Positions 1 to 9,208 of a stretch of DNA of 64,000 nucleotides are shown piece by piece (position 1 is the first letter of the stretch; every line of letters begins with the position of its first letter). Origin of the DNA: DATFWC01 sp963777755 (GTDB taxonomy: Bacteria > Pseudomonadota > Alphaproteobacteria > Rhizobiales > Xanthobacteraceae); the NCBI GenBank assembly GCA_963777755.1, contig CAVZSC010000014.1, positions 53,348-117,347 on the forward strand, read 5' to 3'. A program made the position numbers and the translations under genes. Below the pieces are notes generated by a model. The model was given only the letters and a program-made list of their open reading frames with translations. It made no database searches and had not been told where the DNA came from.

Positions 1-831
1 GCGGCAGCCGAACGCCTCGTCGCGCGGTCGCTGCAGGAGGTGCATCGCCTGGAGCGGATGCTCAGCCTCTACCGGGCGGACTCCGCGTTGGTGGCACTGA
101 ACCGGCGCGGCGTCCTGGAAGCGCCGCCCGCGGAGCTGGTCGAACTGCTGGGCGAATGCCGCGCCCACGCCGAGCTGACCTCCGGCGCGTTCAATCCGAC
201 CGTGCAACCGTTGTGGAACCTGTATGCGGAACACTTCTCTCGCGCGGACGCCGCCCCCGAGGTCCCATCGCCGAGCGCGATTGAGGCCGCTGTCGAAAAG
301 GTCGGGTGGGAAGGAGTGCTGGTCGGGCGCGATCGCATCGCATTCACGCGCCGCGGCATGGCGCTCACGCTCAATGGCATCGCGCAGGGCTACATCACCG
401 ATCGCGTCGTTACGCTTCTGCGTGCCGCGGGAGTGCAGCACAGCCTCGTCGACATGGGCGAGGGCCGGGCCATCGGAGGACATCCGGACGGGAGCCCTTG
501 GCGCGTCGGCATTGCGGATCCGGACAAGCCGGAGACGATCGGAACGGCCTTGCCGATCGTCGACCAGGCCGTCGCGACGTCCGCCGGCTACGGCTTTCGC
601 TTCGACCCGGCCGGCCGCTTCAACCATTTGTTCGATCCGAAGACGGGGCTGTGCGCGAACCGCTACCGAAGCGTCACGGTGGTGCTACCGACGGCGACGG
701 CGGCGGATGCGCTGTCGACTGCGTTCAGTGTCATGTCGATCGACCGGATCAGGCACGCGCTCGGACACCTCGGCACCGGACGCGTGTACCTCCGCACGGC
801 GGAGCAGCGATGGGTTCGCCTCGAGGCTTGA
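1..831 (+). CDS. apbE: FAD:protein FMN transferase (ApbE family), 5'-truncated by window edge
   Basis: The reading frame is open from base 1, so the true start lies upstream and about 276 residues are visible. ApbE enzymes attach FMN to Thr or Ser of extracytoplasmic flavoproteins and need Mg. Family features seen are the early segment SLYRADSALVALNRRG, the central TSGAFNPTVQPLWNLY block, LNGIAQGYITDRV followed by a VDMGEGRAIGG stretch, and the C-terminal FNHLFDPKTG with a Thr-rich ATAADALSTAFSVM helix. The partner flavoprotein is not in view. The gene ends at a TGA and is followed by about 158 bases without a gene. The family call is firm; only the 5' end is missing. Confidence 0.88.
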   Translation, partial: AAAERLVARSLQEVHRLERMLSLYRADSALVALNRRGVLEAPPAELVELLGECRAHAELTSGAFNPTVQPLWNLYAEHFSRADAAPEVPSPSAIEAAVEKVGWEGVLVGRDRIAFTRRGMALTLNGIAQGYITDRVVTLLRAAGVQHSLVDMGEGRAIGGHPDGSPWRVGIADPDKPETIGTALPIVDQAVATSAGYGFRFDPAGRFNHLFDPKTGLCANRYRSVTVVLPTATAADALSTAFSVMSIDRIRHALGHLGTGRVYLRTAEQRWVRLEA

Positions 832-989
832 TCCCCTCCTCTATTGATTGCGCATTTTTCCCCGTCTTCCACTGATTGTACCTTGTCCTCGTCGCGGCGC
901 CGCTAACCACAACCCACAGCAACCCGCAAGCGAGCTTGCGCTCGGGCAACGCGCAAACTAGCGTGCGCCCGGGGCGCGAGTGGGGTTTC

Positions 990-1832
990 ATGTCTGGGAA
1001 TTCGAACAATCAGATCGGCATCGTCGGCGTCGGCCGCATGGGTCTGGCGATGCTGAAGCATCTCATCACGCACGGCAACCGGGTGATCGCCTGCGACATC
1101 AACCCGAAGCAGACCGATGCCGCGCGCGCCGCCGGGGCGACGACCGTCGCTACGCCGGCCGAGGTCGGTCAGGGGTCGAGCTTCGTCATCATCGGGGTCG
1201 GCTACGACGAGGAGGCGACCACCGTGATGCTCGGCGAGCATGGCCTGCTCAAGACCATGGGGGCCGGCTCGGTCATCGCGATCTCCTCGACCTGCGTGCC
1301 CGACCATGTCCGATGGCTCGACGAAAACGCGCGCGAGAAGAGCGTCGACGTGCTCGATGCCCCGATCTGCCGCGGCGCCAAGGCGGCCGACGACGGCACG
1401 CTGCTCGCGCTCGCCGGCGGCAAGCCCGAGGTGTTCGAACGCGCGCGGCCGATCTACGCGACGTTCTGCTCGGACATCGCGCATCTCGGCGACGTCGGCA
1501 CCGGCCAGTTCGGCAAGGCGCTGAACAATTTCCTGCTGTGGGTGAACGGCGTCGCGCTGATCGAAGCCGGTCGCCTGAGCGAGGCCGCCGGCATGGACCT
1601 GGTGAAGCTGCGCGAGGCGCTGCTGGTCAGCTCCGGCGGCTCCGACGCGCTCAAGAACTGGGACAACGTCTCCTTCACCTGGGCGCTCAAGGACATGCAG
1701 ATCGTCTCCAAGATGGCTGACAAGGCCGGCCTGTCGCTGCCGATCGCCGGCGCCGTCAAGGAACTGGTGAAGGAAGGCCGCCGCATCCGCCTCAACAACC
1801 CGCCGGACTGGACCGGCAAGAAGGGGCGATGA
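990..1832 (+). CDS. NAD(P)-dependent 3-hydroxyisobutyrate dehydrogenase-like oxidoreductase
   Basis: A 280-residue beta-hydroxyacid dehydrogenase. An N-terminal Rossmann motif GIVGVGRMG is followed by the substrate-binding block DAPICRGAKAADDGTL, and then GTGQFGKALNNFLLWVN, which holds the family's catalytic Lys. Enzymes of this family oxidise 3-hydroxyisobutyrate, tartronate semialdehyde or related acids. The ATG at 990 was chosen because it places the Rossmann motif at residues 9-17; the frame is open further upstream but that part is unlike the family. No adjacent gene fixes the substrate: the next gene is a convergent RTX-like protein. Cytoplasmic, probably monocistronic. Confidence 0.85.
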   Translation: MSGNSNNQIGIVGVGRMGLAMLKHLITHGNRVIACDINPKQTDAARAAGATTVATPAEVGQGSSFVIIGVGYDEEATTVMLGEHGLLKTMGAGSVIAISSTCVPDHVRWLDENAREKSVDVLDAPICRGAKAADDGTLLALAGGKPEVFERARPIYATFCSDIAHLGDVGTGQFGKALNNFLLWVNGVALIEAGRLSEAAGMDLVKLREALLVSSGGSDALKNWDNVSFTWALKDMQIVSKMADKAGLSLPIAGAVKELVKEGRRIRLNNPPDWTGKKGR

Positions 1833-1931
1833 GCGACCGCGCACTTTGCGGCCGCTTCATGCGGCGTCCTGTTCCGACAGCGCCGCCGGGTTGACGAGCG
1901 GCGCCGCCATGCAGAAGAGCCTGCGCGGACG

Positions 1932-3320
1932 CTAGATGAAGTTGCCGACGCCGATGGTACCGGTCGCACCCGTGATGTCGATCAGCAGGTCTGCCGAATC
2001 GTTGAAGCCGCCGGCAGCGTCCTGATTGATCACCACATAGGTGCGGCCGCCGAAGTCGAACTGCGCCGCCGCCGTCACCGCGCCACCCTGCGCCTGCTGA
2101 GCAAGCAACGCGGCATCCGCGGCGGCTGTAAGATTGGCGGCGGATACCGAGCGCACGCCGGCGCTCGTGATAACGCCCGAGACATTGAACTTGTCTTCCG
2201 CCCAATTGAGGTCGGTAATCAGCTCGACCGGCCCACCGGCGGCGGCGTTGTCGCCGTCGTCGCTTGCCGCGAAGTATCCGAAGACGTCGTTGCCGCTGCC
2301 GCCCACGAGCGTATCGACGGCACCGCGGCCCTCGATCGTGTCGTTGCCCTCGTTGCCCTGAACCGTGTCGCGCCCGCCTCCCATGAGAACGGTGTCGTCG
2401 CCGAGCCCGGCAAAGACCGTGTTGTCGCCGCCCGGGTCAACGATCGTGTCATTGTTCTCATTGCCAAAGATGAAATCGCGGTCTGTGCCGCCCTCGATGG
2501 TGTCGGCGCCGAACCCGCCGATGAGGATGTTGTCGCCCTCCCGACCACGTATGGTGTCAGCCCCGCCATTGCCAAAGATGACGTCCGCTCCGAGCCCACC
2601 GACGAGGGAATCGGCGGCATCCGCCGAATTATTGCCGCCGAGGATCGTCAGCGGCGAGCTGTTGACGCCGCTGATCGCGGAATCCCCTCCGGTTATCGTG
2701 TCGCTGCCTTCATTGCCGAAAATGAGGTGGTTGCCGAAGAAGGCGTAGACCGAGTCGTCCTGAAGCCCACCGAAAACCGTATTGCTCACTGTCCCCGGAG
2801 TGATCGTATCGTTGCCTTCGTTGCCGAACAGGAGGTCGTTCGTCCCGAGGGTTTCCAGAAAATCGGCGTCGAAACCGCCAATCACCGTGTTCGAGCCGGT
2901 AAAGGCGCGCAACGTGTCGGCGCCTCCATTCCCGAAGATGAGGTCGTTCCCGGCTGCCGTCTCGATGCTATCGCCTCCGTCCGTGGAACTGTCGCCCCCG
3001 AGAACGCTGATTGGAGCCGTGTCGCTCCCGGACGCGGAAAAGAAGAAAATCGTGTCGGCGCCGTCATTGCCGAAGGCCATCATCGCCCCGGTGTCCACAG
3101 TCGCCGAAATGCTGTCGTTCTCGCCGCCACCGGCGATCGTGCCGGTATTGCCGGCCCGGAGAACGATCGTGTCGGCCCCTGCATCGCCGGTGATTGTTGC
3201 AAGGCCCGAACCCGTGAATATGCAGTCGGTGCCGGCCAGTCCGACGATGGTCCCGGGTCCGCTATCGGCGGACCGATCGAGCGTATCATTCCCGGCAGTG
3301 CCAGTGACGTTGTAGCTCAT
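1932..3320 (-). CDS. RTX-like secreted repeat protein, copy 1
   Basis: A 462-residue acidic, Gly/Asn/Asp-rich protein with no signal peptide. It begins MSYNVTGTAGNDTLDRS and continues with repeats such as IFGNEGSDTITGG and TVFAGLGDDTVLMGG, which are calcium-binding beta-roll (hemolysin-type) repeats. At about residue 350 the repeats give way to a linker containing ELITDLNWAEDKF, then a C-terminal domain with FDFGGRTYVVINQD and LLIDITGATGTI. That end matches the other copies here and, from memory, resembles the bluetail surface domain. Such proteins usually leave by a type I system, but none is encoded in the window. It is the most diverged copy and stands alone, convergent with the dehydrogenase upstream of it. 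Confidence 0.85.
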   Translation of the reverse strand: MSYNVTGTAGNDTLDRSADSGPGTIVGLAGTDCIFTGSGLATITGDAGADTIVLRAGNTGTIAGGGENDSISATVDTGAMMAFGNDGADTIFFFSASGSDTAPISVLGGDSSTDGGDSIETAAGNDLIFGNGGADTLRAFTGSNTVIGGFDADFLETLGTNDLLFGNEGNDTITPGTVSNTVFGGLQDDSVYAFFGNHLIFGNEGSDTITGGDSAISGVNSSPLTILGGNNSADAADSLVGGLGADVIFGNGGADTIRGREGDNILIGGFGADTIEGGTDRDFIFGNENNDTIVDPGGDNTVFAGLGDDTVLMGGGRDTVQGNEGNDTIEGRGAVDTLVGGSGNDVFGYFAASDDGDNAAAGGPVELITDLNWAEDKFNVSGVITSAGVRSVSAANLTAAADAALLAQQAQGGAVTAAAQFDFGGRTYVVINQDAAGGFNDSADLLIDITGATGTIGVGNFI

Positions 3321-3529
3321 GTCCGTGCTCCGTTCTCGTCAACCGAGCAAAACCACGCACGCCGTGCGGCGCGCCCTTTTCCCAGCGCGCAACGGCTGCC
3401 GGCAAAGGTTATCCCACGTGCAATCGTTGAACAAACGGAAGCCACGCCTTCGATAGACGGCGCCTATGAAAGCCTTGATGCAGTGCAACGAAGGGGGTTG
3501 CGGACCGGCGCTCCGAGCCCTCGATGCGG

Positions 3530-4648
3530 CTACGCCGCGTCCCGCAGCCCCATCCGCGCCAGGCGCGGCAGCACCTCGTCGCGGAAAAAGGGCAGCTCGT
3601 CGAGGAAATTGACGAACGATATGGCGATGCCGCGCAGGCCGGCGCGGCTCAGCAGCGCGAGCTCGTCCGCCACCTTGTCGGGCGTACCGACGAACGGATA
3701 ACCGCCGACCGCATGGGTGGCGAAATAGCGGCGCCGCTGCGCGAACTCCTCCGCGGGCGAATTCTGCGGCGTGATCCCGCGCTGCGCCAGCATGCCGTCG
3801 ATCGCCTCCCAGTCGGCGTTCTCGATGTTGGCGTGGTGGTAGTAGTCATCCGCCTCCCGCTGGGTCGGCCGGCAGATCACCTGGCCGATGGTGAACATCT
3901 CGATCTCGCGCCCGAGCGTACGCGCCTCGTCCTTGACCTCCTGCACGCGCTTCGCCGCGCCTTCGAGCGAGGTGCGGGTGCCCGCCGTCGCGGTGAAGAA
4001 GGCGTCGCAATTGCGCAGCGCAAAGCTCTGGCCGGTGCCGGAGGAGCCGGCGTTCATGATGATGGGACGCGTTCCGCCGAACGGCTTCGGCTTGGCGCGC
4101 ACGCCGGCGAGATGGAAGAACTCACCGTCGTAAGCGAAATCGCCCTCCTCGCTCCAGGCGCGGCGGACCACGTCGATCCATTCCTGCGCGTAGGCGTAGC
4201 GGGTCTCGTGGTCGCGCTGGCGCACGCCGAACATCTCGAACTCGCCTTCGTTCCAGCCGGCGACGATGTTGAGCCCGAAGCGGCCCTCCCCGATGTGGTC
4301 GGCGGTGACGAATTCCTTCGCGGCGATGAGCGGATGGAACAGCGGAGCATGCACCGTGCCGAACACGGTGATGCGTTGCGTCGCCGCCAGGAGGCCGCAC
4401 GCCCAGGTCACGGTCTCGAGCGTCGTACCGTGGAAGTCGGTCGCGCCGCCATAGCCCTTCCAGCGGCCGATCGGCAGCATGAAGTCGATGCCGGCCGCGT
4501 CAGCCATGCGGGCGAGGCCCAGACAGTCGGGCCAGCTCGCGGACCAGCGCTCCGCCACCTTGGTGGCGGTGCGGCTCGACGAGCAGTTGGCGCCGAACAT
4601 GCCGATCTTGAGCGCATTGGCGTTGTACATCGCGATGCGATCGCGCAT
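3530..4648 (-). CDS. LLM-class flavin-dependent monooxygenase (luciferase-like)
   Basis: About 372 residues. The fold is that of bacterial luciferase-type monooxygenases, which use reduced FMN and oxygen. Visible blocks are the GRWKGYGGATDFHG active-site region, ITVFGTVHAPLFHP, then DHIGEGRFGLNIVAGWN, typical of the family, and IIMNAGSSGTGQSFA, the phosphate-binding segment. The C-terminal GGYPFVGTPDKVADEL is also characteristic. The ATG at 4648 gives the family's usual length. The same frame runs open far upstream, but that part overlaps the amidohydrolase in another frame and is not coding. It lies 35 bases after the amidohydrolase on the same strand, so co-transcription is likely. The pairing suggests degradation of a ring or ring-opened acid, but the substrate is unknown. 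Confidence 0.88.
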   Translation of the reverse strand: MRDRIAMYNANALKIGMFGANCSSSRTATKVAERWSASWPDCLGLARMADAAGIDFMLPIGRWKGYGGATDFHGTTLETVTWACGLLAATQRITVFGTVHAPLFHPLIAAKEFVTADHIGEGRFGLNIVAGWNEGEFEMFGVRQRDHETRYAYAQEWIDVVRRAWSEEGDFAYDGEFFHLAGVRAKPKPFGGTRPIIMNAGSSGTGQSFALRNCDAFFTATAGTRTSLEGAAKRVQEVKDEARTLGREIEMFTIGQVICRPTQREADDYYHHANIENADWEAIDGMLAQRGITPQNSPAEEFAQRRRYFATHAVGGYPFVGTPDKVADELALLSRAGLRGIAISFVNFLDELPFFRDEVLPRLARMGLRDAA

Positions 4649-4683
4649 CGTTGCGACAGGCGCCAGCACGACGGACCCCGGCT

Positions 4684-5724
4684 TCAGACGAGGGCGGCCT
4701 CGCGTTGCGGCTCGAGCCTGGCGGAGGAAACCGGATCGCGCAGGCCGAGGATGCGACGGGCGTTGGAGTAGAACAGCTTCTTCTGGTCCTGCTCGCTCAG
4801 CTCGATCTCGCCCAGCAGATTCAGCGCGGTCGCCGGATCCCAGCACGGATAGTCGGTGCCGTACATGACGTTGTCGATGCCGTAATAGTCGATGGCGAAC
4901 TTCAGGCCGGCCGTGTGCGGCGACACCGTGTCGGTATACATGCGCTTGAGGTAAGTGCTCGCTGGTTGCGGCAGCTTCGCCTTCCGGGTGTTCTTGTCCA
5001 TGCGCCCGGACTGGTACGGCAGCGCCCCGCCGGTATGCGATAGGACGATCTTCAGGGTCGGGTGGCGCTCCATGATGCCGGAGAGGACGAGCCGCATGGC
5101 GGCGACGCTCACCTCGATGACGCGGCCGAGGCTCAGGTGCAGCGCCCCGTTGTAGCCCTGCAGGTGCTCCTCGAAGATCGCGTCGGTCGGATGCAGGAAC
5201 AGCGGTATGCCGAGCTCCGCGACGCGCGCGTAGAACGGCTCGAGACGCTCGGCATCGATGTTCGGGTCGCCGCCGATGCTGCCCGGCAGGTTGGCGCCCA
5301 TCAGACCGAGGCGGCCGACCGCGTCGTCCAGCACTTCGAGGGCGATCCTGGTGTCGGCGAACGGGACCGCGGCGCTCGCCCACACGCGGCCCGGATACCG
5401 GCGTTGCGCGGTAGCCATCTCCTCGTTCCACATCGTGGCGAGGTCGCGTCCCTCCTCCGGCGGCAGCTCGGAGAAGGCGACCGAAAACGGCCCGATCGAG
5501 CAGACCACGTCGACCTGGTGACCGAGGCCGTCCATGTGCTCGAGCTGCTTGTCGAGGTCGAACCAGTCGGCCCAGATGTTGAACTGGTCGCTCGCGCCTT
5601 CGCAGCGCCAATAGGTGTAGCCGCCGATGTCGTTGACGCGCGCCCGCGGATACGTCTGGCGCCGGCAGAAGGCCTCGAACACCGACCGCGGCCACCAGTG
5701 GAAATGGGAATTGATGATGTGCAT
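4684..5724 (-). CDS. Amidohydrolase-family decarboxylase/hydrolase (ACMSD-like)
   Basis: A 346-residue metal-dependent TIM-barrel amidohydrolase of the type that includes 2-amino-3-carboxymuconate-6-semialdehyde decarboxylase. The N-terminal metal motif is seen as NSHFHWWP at residues 5-12. Later ligands lie in PLFLHPTDAIF, IVLSHTGGALPYQSGR, and the closing Asp in MYGTDYPCWDP. No signal peptide, unlike the Tat-exported amidohydrolases elsewhere in the window. It is the first gene of a two-gene minus-strand unit with the luciferase-like monooxygenase, and is divergent from the PEP-mutase-like gene across a 164-base spacer that must hold both promoters. Confidence 0.87.
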   Translation of the reverse strand: MHIINSHFHWWPRSVFEAFCRRQTYPRARVNDIGGYTYWRCEGASDQFNIWADWFDLDKQLEHMDGLGHQVDVVCSIGPFSVAFSELPPEEGRDLATMWNEEMATAQRRYPGRVWASAAVPFADTRIALEVLDDAVGRLGLMGANLPGSIGGDPNIDAERLEPFYARVAELGIPLFLHPTDAIFEEHLQGYNGALHLSLGRVIEVSVAAMRLVLSGIMERHPTLKIVLSHTGGALPYQSGRMDKNTRKAKLPQPASTYLKRMYTDTVSPHTAGLKFAIDYYGIDNVMYGTDYPCWDPATALNLLGEIELSEQDQKKLFYSNARRILGLRDPVSSARLEPQREAALV

Positions 5725-5888
5725 AGCGCGTCTCCGGCGGGCGCAGGCGCCCCGCGTCAGGGGCAGACAATACTGCGAATCTAGTCCTCGGCCTATACAC
5801 GGTCAACGCGAGGTCAGCATGCGCTGGCGTCATGCCGGGAACTACGGTTCTATGCGGGTTTTCCTCCATTCCTCACCCGGGGTCAGCC

Positions 5889-6752
5889 ATGCCGTCGAGC
5901 TTTCGCCAGATCATCAATCGCGCCGTCGCGGACAAGCGGATCCTGGTCGTGCCCGGCGCGCACGATGCCTTGAGCGCCCGCCTGATCCAGCGGATCGGGT
6001 TCGAGACGTATTTCATCGGCGGCTTCCCGACGGTCGGCGCGCGCTACGGCGTGCCCGACCTCGGCATCAAGGGTTTTGGCGAGATCTCGGCGGCGGTACG
6101 CGACATCATGGCGGCGTGCGACCTGCCGGTGTTCGTCGACGGCGACGACGGCTACGGCGACGTCAAGAACGTCGTGCACACGGTCAACACCTACGAGCGC
6201 ATGGGGGTGAGCGCGATCCTCATCGAGGACCAGCTGTGGCCGAAGCGCTGCGGCCACATGGAAGGCAAGAAGGTCGTGCCGGTGGAGCTCGCGGAAGCGA
6301 AGATCCGCGCCGCCACGGCGGAGCGACTCGACCCGGAGACCTGGATCCTCGCCCGCACCGACGCCCGCCAGGTGCACGATCTCGACGAGGCGATGCGGCG
6401 CGCCGAGCGCTACATCCGCGCCGGCGCCGACGGCATCTTTATCGAAGCGCCGCGCACCATCGAGGAATTGCAGCGGATCGGCCGCGCCTTCGACGTGCCG
6501 CAGATCTGCAATCCGCTGATGGGCGGCCACACGCCGATCCTGACCATGGAGGAACTGGGCGAGCTCGGGTTTCACTGCGCCGTGCTCGGGCTCGATACGC
6601 TGATGCACGCCGCCAAGGCGATCGAGGCGGTCCTCGTCGACATGAAATCCGGCCGCTTCGCGCTGCGCGACGCGGGCATGGATTTCGAGACCTACAAGCA
6701 GGTGGTGGGGTATGAGAAGTGGCGAGGGATCGAGGAGAGGTTCGGAAACTAG
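5889..6752 (+). CDS. Isocitrate lyase / PEP mutase superfamily C-C lyase
   Basis: A 287-residue member of the isocitrate lyase/phosphoenolpyruvate mutase superfamily. Visible are VVPGAHDALSARLIQRIGF, the metal-binding VFVDGDDGYGD, IEDQLWPKRCGHMEGK in place of the KKCGH loop that carries the catalytic Cys (Cys present here), and ILARTDARQVHDLDEA. These enzymes cleave or form C-C or P-C bonds in 2-oxo or 2-hydroxy diacids (oxaloacetate decarboxylase, methylisocitrate lyase, 2,3-dimethylmalate lyase). The ATG at 5889 was chosen over an earlier in-frame ATG because the N-terminus then fits the family. Divergent from the amidohydrolase/monooxygenase pair and plausibly part of the same pathway. Confidence 0.85.
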   Translation: MPSSFRQIINRAVADKRILVVPGAHDALSARLIQRIGFETYFIGGFPTVGARYGVPDLGIKGFGEISAAVRDIMAACDLPVFVDGDDGYGDVKNVVHTVNTYERMGVSAILIEDQLWPKRCGHMEGKKVVPVELAEAKIRAATAERLDPETWILARTDARQVHDLDEAMRRAERYIRAGADGIFIEAPRTIEELQRIGRAFDVPQICNPLMGGHTPILTMEELGELGFHCAVLGLDTLMHAAKAIEAVLVDMKSGRFALRDAGMDFETYKQVVGYEKWRGIEERFGN

Positions 6753-6754
6753 CG

Positions 6755-6922
6755 GCCGTCATCCTGAGGTGGCCGCGCGCCCACTCCCAGTTCATCGAGT
6801 TCGGAGCTTGTCGCGCGGCCCTCGAAGGATGATCGGCCCGGGCCGTCCATCGTTCGAGACTCGGCGCATTCAGAGCTACTGTGAGCATAAGCCGTGAATG
6901 CGCCGAGCACCTCACGATGACG
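6755..6922. repeat. Intergenic inverted-repeat element (REP-like)
   Basis: The spacer between the PEP-mutase-like gene and the convergent enolase-superfamily gene is made of repeat-like sequence. It opens GTCATCCTGAGGTGG and has CCTCGAAGGATGAT in the middle. It contains a perfect 12-base inverted repeat, CTCGGCGCATTC (6860-6871) and GAATGCGCCGAG (6896-6907), and closes CACCTCACGATGACGG. From memory, elements with GTCATCCTGAGG and CCTCGAAGGATGA ends are widespread between genes in Bradyrhizobium relatives. It could also work as a transcript-end hairpin for both flanking genes. Confidence 0.6.
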
Positions 6923-6949
6923 GTTCCAGCGTTGTCGCGCACCGCCAGC

Positions 6950-8374
6950 TCAGGGCGACGGCGAAACCTGCATGGCCTGAAAATCCGGCATCACGCCGAC
7001 CGCCAGCCCCGGCGTCGCCAGGGAGCCAAGCGCCACGGCGCCGTCGCGAATCGAAAGGCGCACGCGGCCGTCGCTCAGACGATAGAGATCCGGATGCGCG
7101 TCAAGGAAGGCGCGCTGCTCGTGCTCAGGCGCGCCTGCCATGCCGTCGACATAGTGGTGGCCGTTGCGTTCCACGTGAGCGGCGCCGGTGAGGGTCGCGA
7201 GCGCCAGATCCTGCTGCACCGCGACCCCGCCTTGCGTGGTCAGGTCCTCGGCGGACATGAAATAGCGCCCGGCGCCCTCCTCGGCGTTCCACCGGGCGAC
7301 GCGGGCGCGGTTGAGGAGCGCACGGGAAAATCCCTTGCACGATTTCGCCGAGATGCCGCCATAACCGAGCGCGCGGGCGCGCGGGAACACGCTCATGTCG
7401 GCATCGGATTCGTCGATCTCGATCGGCACCTCGCACGCCAGGTCATGCACGGGCTTCTCAAGCGCATGGGCCCGCGCGATCGGCTGCTCGACGAACAGGA
7501 TCGCCGATCTGAGCCGGGCGAGGCGTGGCTCCTCACCGATGCGCCGCCACAACGCAACGACGGCGCCGATCTCCTCGTACTGCTCGTTGCCGTCGAGGGT
7601 TGCCCAATAGGGCTCGCCCGCGCGGTCGAGCACGGCGGCGATGCGGGCGAGCCGTTCAACGTCGGCCTCGATCGCACCGCCTACCTTGAGCTTGAAATAG
7701 CGGTGCCCGTAGGCGGCGATCACTTCCTCCAGGCTTTCCGGCAATCCGTCATCCAGGCGCTTGCCCGCCGTCTCGGCGCGGGTCAGCGCATCGACGAGCC
7801 CCACGGTGTGGCGCACGAAAATCGACGGCGCCGGCTGCAAGCCGGCGAGAAAGCCCGCGAGATCGAATCCCGCGAGGTCGGGCGCGGTGGCGGACGAAAG
7901 GCCGAGGCGGTTCTGGCGCACCAGCGCAAACACCGAAGCCCCTTCCAGCCGGCCGAGCGCATCGATGACGGCGCGCTCGATCAGCGCGAGGCCGAACGAG
8001 GCGACCAGCCCGTTGAGGCCCTGCGCCGCACAAGCCGTGTGCTGCGCCTCCTCCACCGCGGCGGTCAGGCCGAACACCATGTCGCCGCCGGCGTCGATGA
8101 GGTGCCCGCGCGCGATGTGCAGCGAGCGCCGCAGCTGGGTGAAATTGTCCTCGTTGGTGAGCTGCGGCGACTTGTCGAACCATTTTGGCACCAGCAGCTC
8201 GGCGGATATCCCCTCGCCTTCCTGTCCGTCGGCGCGGCGCACGCGGGCGCGCACGAACACCTGGGGCGCCTCGGTCAGCGTGACGACGCCGAAGCGGAAC
8301 GGGATGCGCAGCTTCACCGGCCGCTCGTGGAACGTGGCCTCGAGGAGGGAAAGGCGCGGCGCATCCTGGCTCAT
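6950..8374 (-). CDS. Enolase-superfamily protein (mandelate racemase/muconate lactonizing type)
   Basis: A 474-residue protein whose C-terminal half carries the superfamily signatures: YFKLKVGG with the KxK base pair, metal ligands in TLDGNEQYEE, ILFVEQPI and PIEIDESDAD, and KSCKG, the second lysine motif. It is longer than the usual 370-430 residues, mainly in the N-terminal capping domain. These enzymes abstract an alpha proton from a carboxylate, giving racemisation or dehydration of sugar acids or cycloisomerisation. The start overlaps the end of the upstream isomerase by four bases. As the last gene of the Tct operon it probably acts on the imported acid. Exact substrate unknown. Confidence 0.82.
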   Translation of the reverse strand: MSQDAPRLSLLEATFHERPVKLRIPFRFGVVTLTEAPQVFVRARVRRADGQEGEGISAELLVPKWFDKSPQLTNEDNFTQLRRSLHIARGHLIDAGGDMVFGLTAAVEEAQHTACAAQGLNGLVASFGLALIERAVIDALGRLEGASVFALVRQNRLGLSSATAPDLAGFDLAGFLAGLQPAPSIFVRHTVGLVDALTRAETAGKRLDDGLPESLEEVIAAYGHRYFKLKVGGAIEADVERLARIAAVLDRAGEPYWATLDGNEQYEEIGAVVALWRRIGEEPRLARLRSAILFVEQPIARAHALEKPVHDLACEVPIEIDESDADMSVFPRARALGYGGISAKSCKGFSRALLNRARVARWNAEEGAGRYFMSAEDLTTQGGVAVQQDLALATLTGAAHVERNGHHYVDGMAGAPEHEQRAFLDAHPDLYRLSDGRVRLSIRDGAVALGSLATPGLAVGVMPDFQAMQVSPSP

Positions 8375-9201
8375 TGGGGCATCCCCTCGCGCAGGCCGCG
8401 CAGATAGCCGATCGCGCGCGCCGCGCAGGACGGGCCGTCAGGCTCGTAGACGAACGGCTCGACCGCCGCCATGCCGGCGTAGCCGCACTCGTGCAACGCG
8501 GCGAGGATCGGCGCGAAGGCGAGCGCGCCCTCACCCGGTCCGCGCCGGTTCGGATCATTGAAATGGACATGGCCGATCAGGCCGGTCGGCAGCCATTGGC
8601 GCAGCAGGTCGGGGATCGGCTCCGCTTCGGTAGGGCCCGCCGAGCTGCAATCGACCATGGTGCGCACCGCCGGGCTGCCGATCGCGCGCACGATGGTGGC
8701 CGCTTCCGCGACCGTGTTCACGCACGCCGTCTGCGCGCGCGACAGCGGCTCGATGCAATAGGTCACGGCCGCAGCCTCCGCGGCGGCGGCCACGGCGGCG
8801 AAGCAGTCGGCGGCGCGCTTCCTCCCCTCCGCCTCGTCGCCGGGGCCGAGCTCGCGCTGCTGGGGCGAGCCGTGGACGAGAACCCGCGCGCCGAGGTCGT
8901 GGGCGAGATCGCACAGGCGCCGCATCACCTCGACCGTGCGGGCGCGCTGGCCCGCATCGGCCGAGGTGATCGACAGGCCCGCCGGCGCACGCAGGAGATA
9001 ATGCAGGCTGGTGATCGCGATGCCGGCATCGACGGCCTGCCGGCGCAGCGTCGCGCGCTCGGCCGGCCCGAGCCGATGCGGCTGTTCCGACAAGGTCATG
9101 GGAGCGATCTCGATGCCGTCATAGCCGACCGCGCGGGCGAAATCGCATTGCTTCCCAAACGGGAACTCGGCGATCACCTCGTTGCACAGCGATATCAGCA
9201 T
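8371..9201 (-). CDS. Sugar phosphate isomerase/epimerase-like TIM-barrel protein
   Basis: A 276-residue AP-endonuclease-2-type TIM barrel, as in hydroxypyruvate isomerase, IolE/IolI and tagatose epimerase. Visible are FARAVGYDGIEIAP near the N-terminus, VLVHGSPQQRELGPG, a conserved acidic position in YCIEPLSRAQTACVNT, TMVDCSSAGPTEAEP, and LIGHVHFNDPNRRGPGEG, whose His/Asp pair is a usual metal site. It begins 7 bases after the end of tctA and overlaps the enolase-superfamily gene by four bases, so it is translationally coupled. The likely role is isomerising a sugar or hydroxy acid brought in by the Tct transporter. Confidence 0.83.
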   Translation of the reverse strand: MLISLCNEVIAEFPFGKQCDFARAVGYDGIEIAPMTLSEQPHRLGPAERATLRRQAVDAGIAITSLHYLLRAPAGLSITSADAGQRARTVEVMRRLCDLAHDLGARVLVHGSPQQRELGPGDEAEGRKRAADCFAAVAAAAEAAAVTYCIEPLSRAQTACVNTVAEAATIVRAIGSPAVRTMVDCSSAGPTEAEPIPDLLRQWLPTGLIGHVHFNDPNRRGPGEGALAFAPILAALHECGYAGMAAVEPFVYEPDGPSCAARAIGYLRGLREGMPQ

Positions 9202-9208
9202 GGCGATC

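Noticed and set aside
3530..5869. One 779-codon minus-strand frame covering both the monooxygenase and the amidohydrolase
   Set aside because: Only its C-terminal half is a real protein. The upstream half is Arg/Pro-rich shadow of the amidohydrolase, which is clearly coded in another frame.
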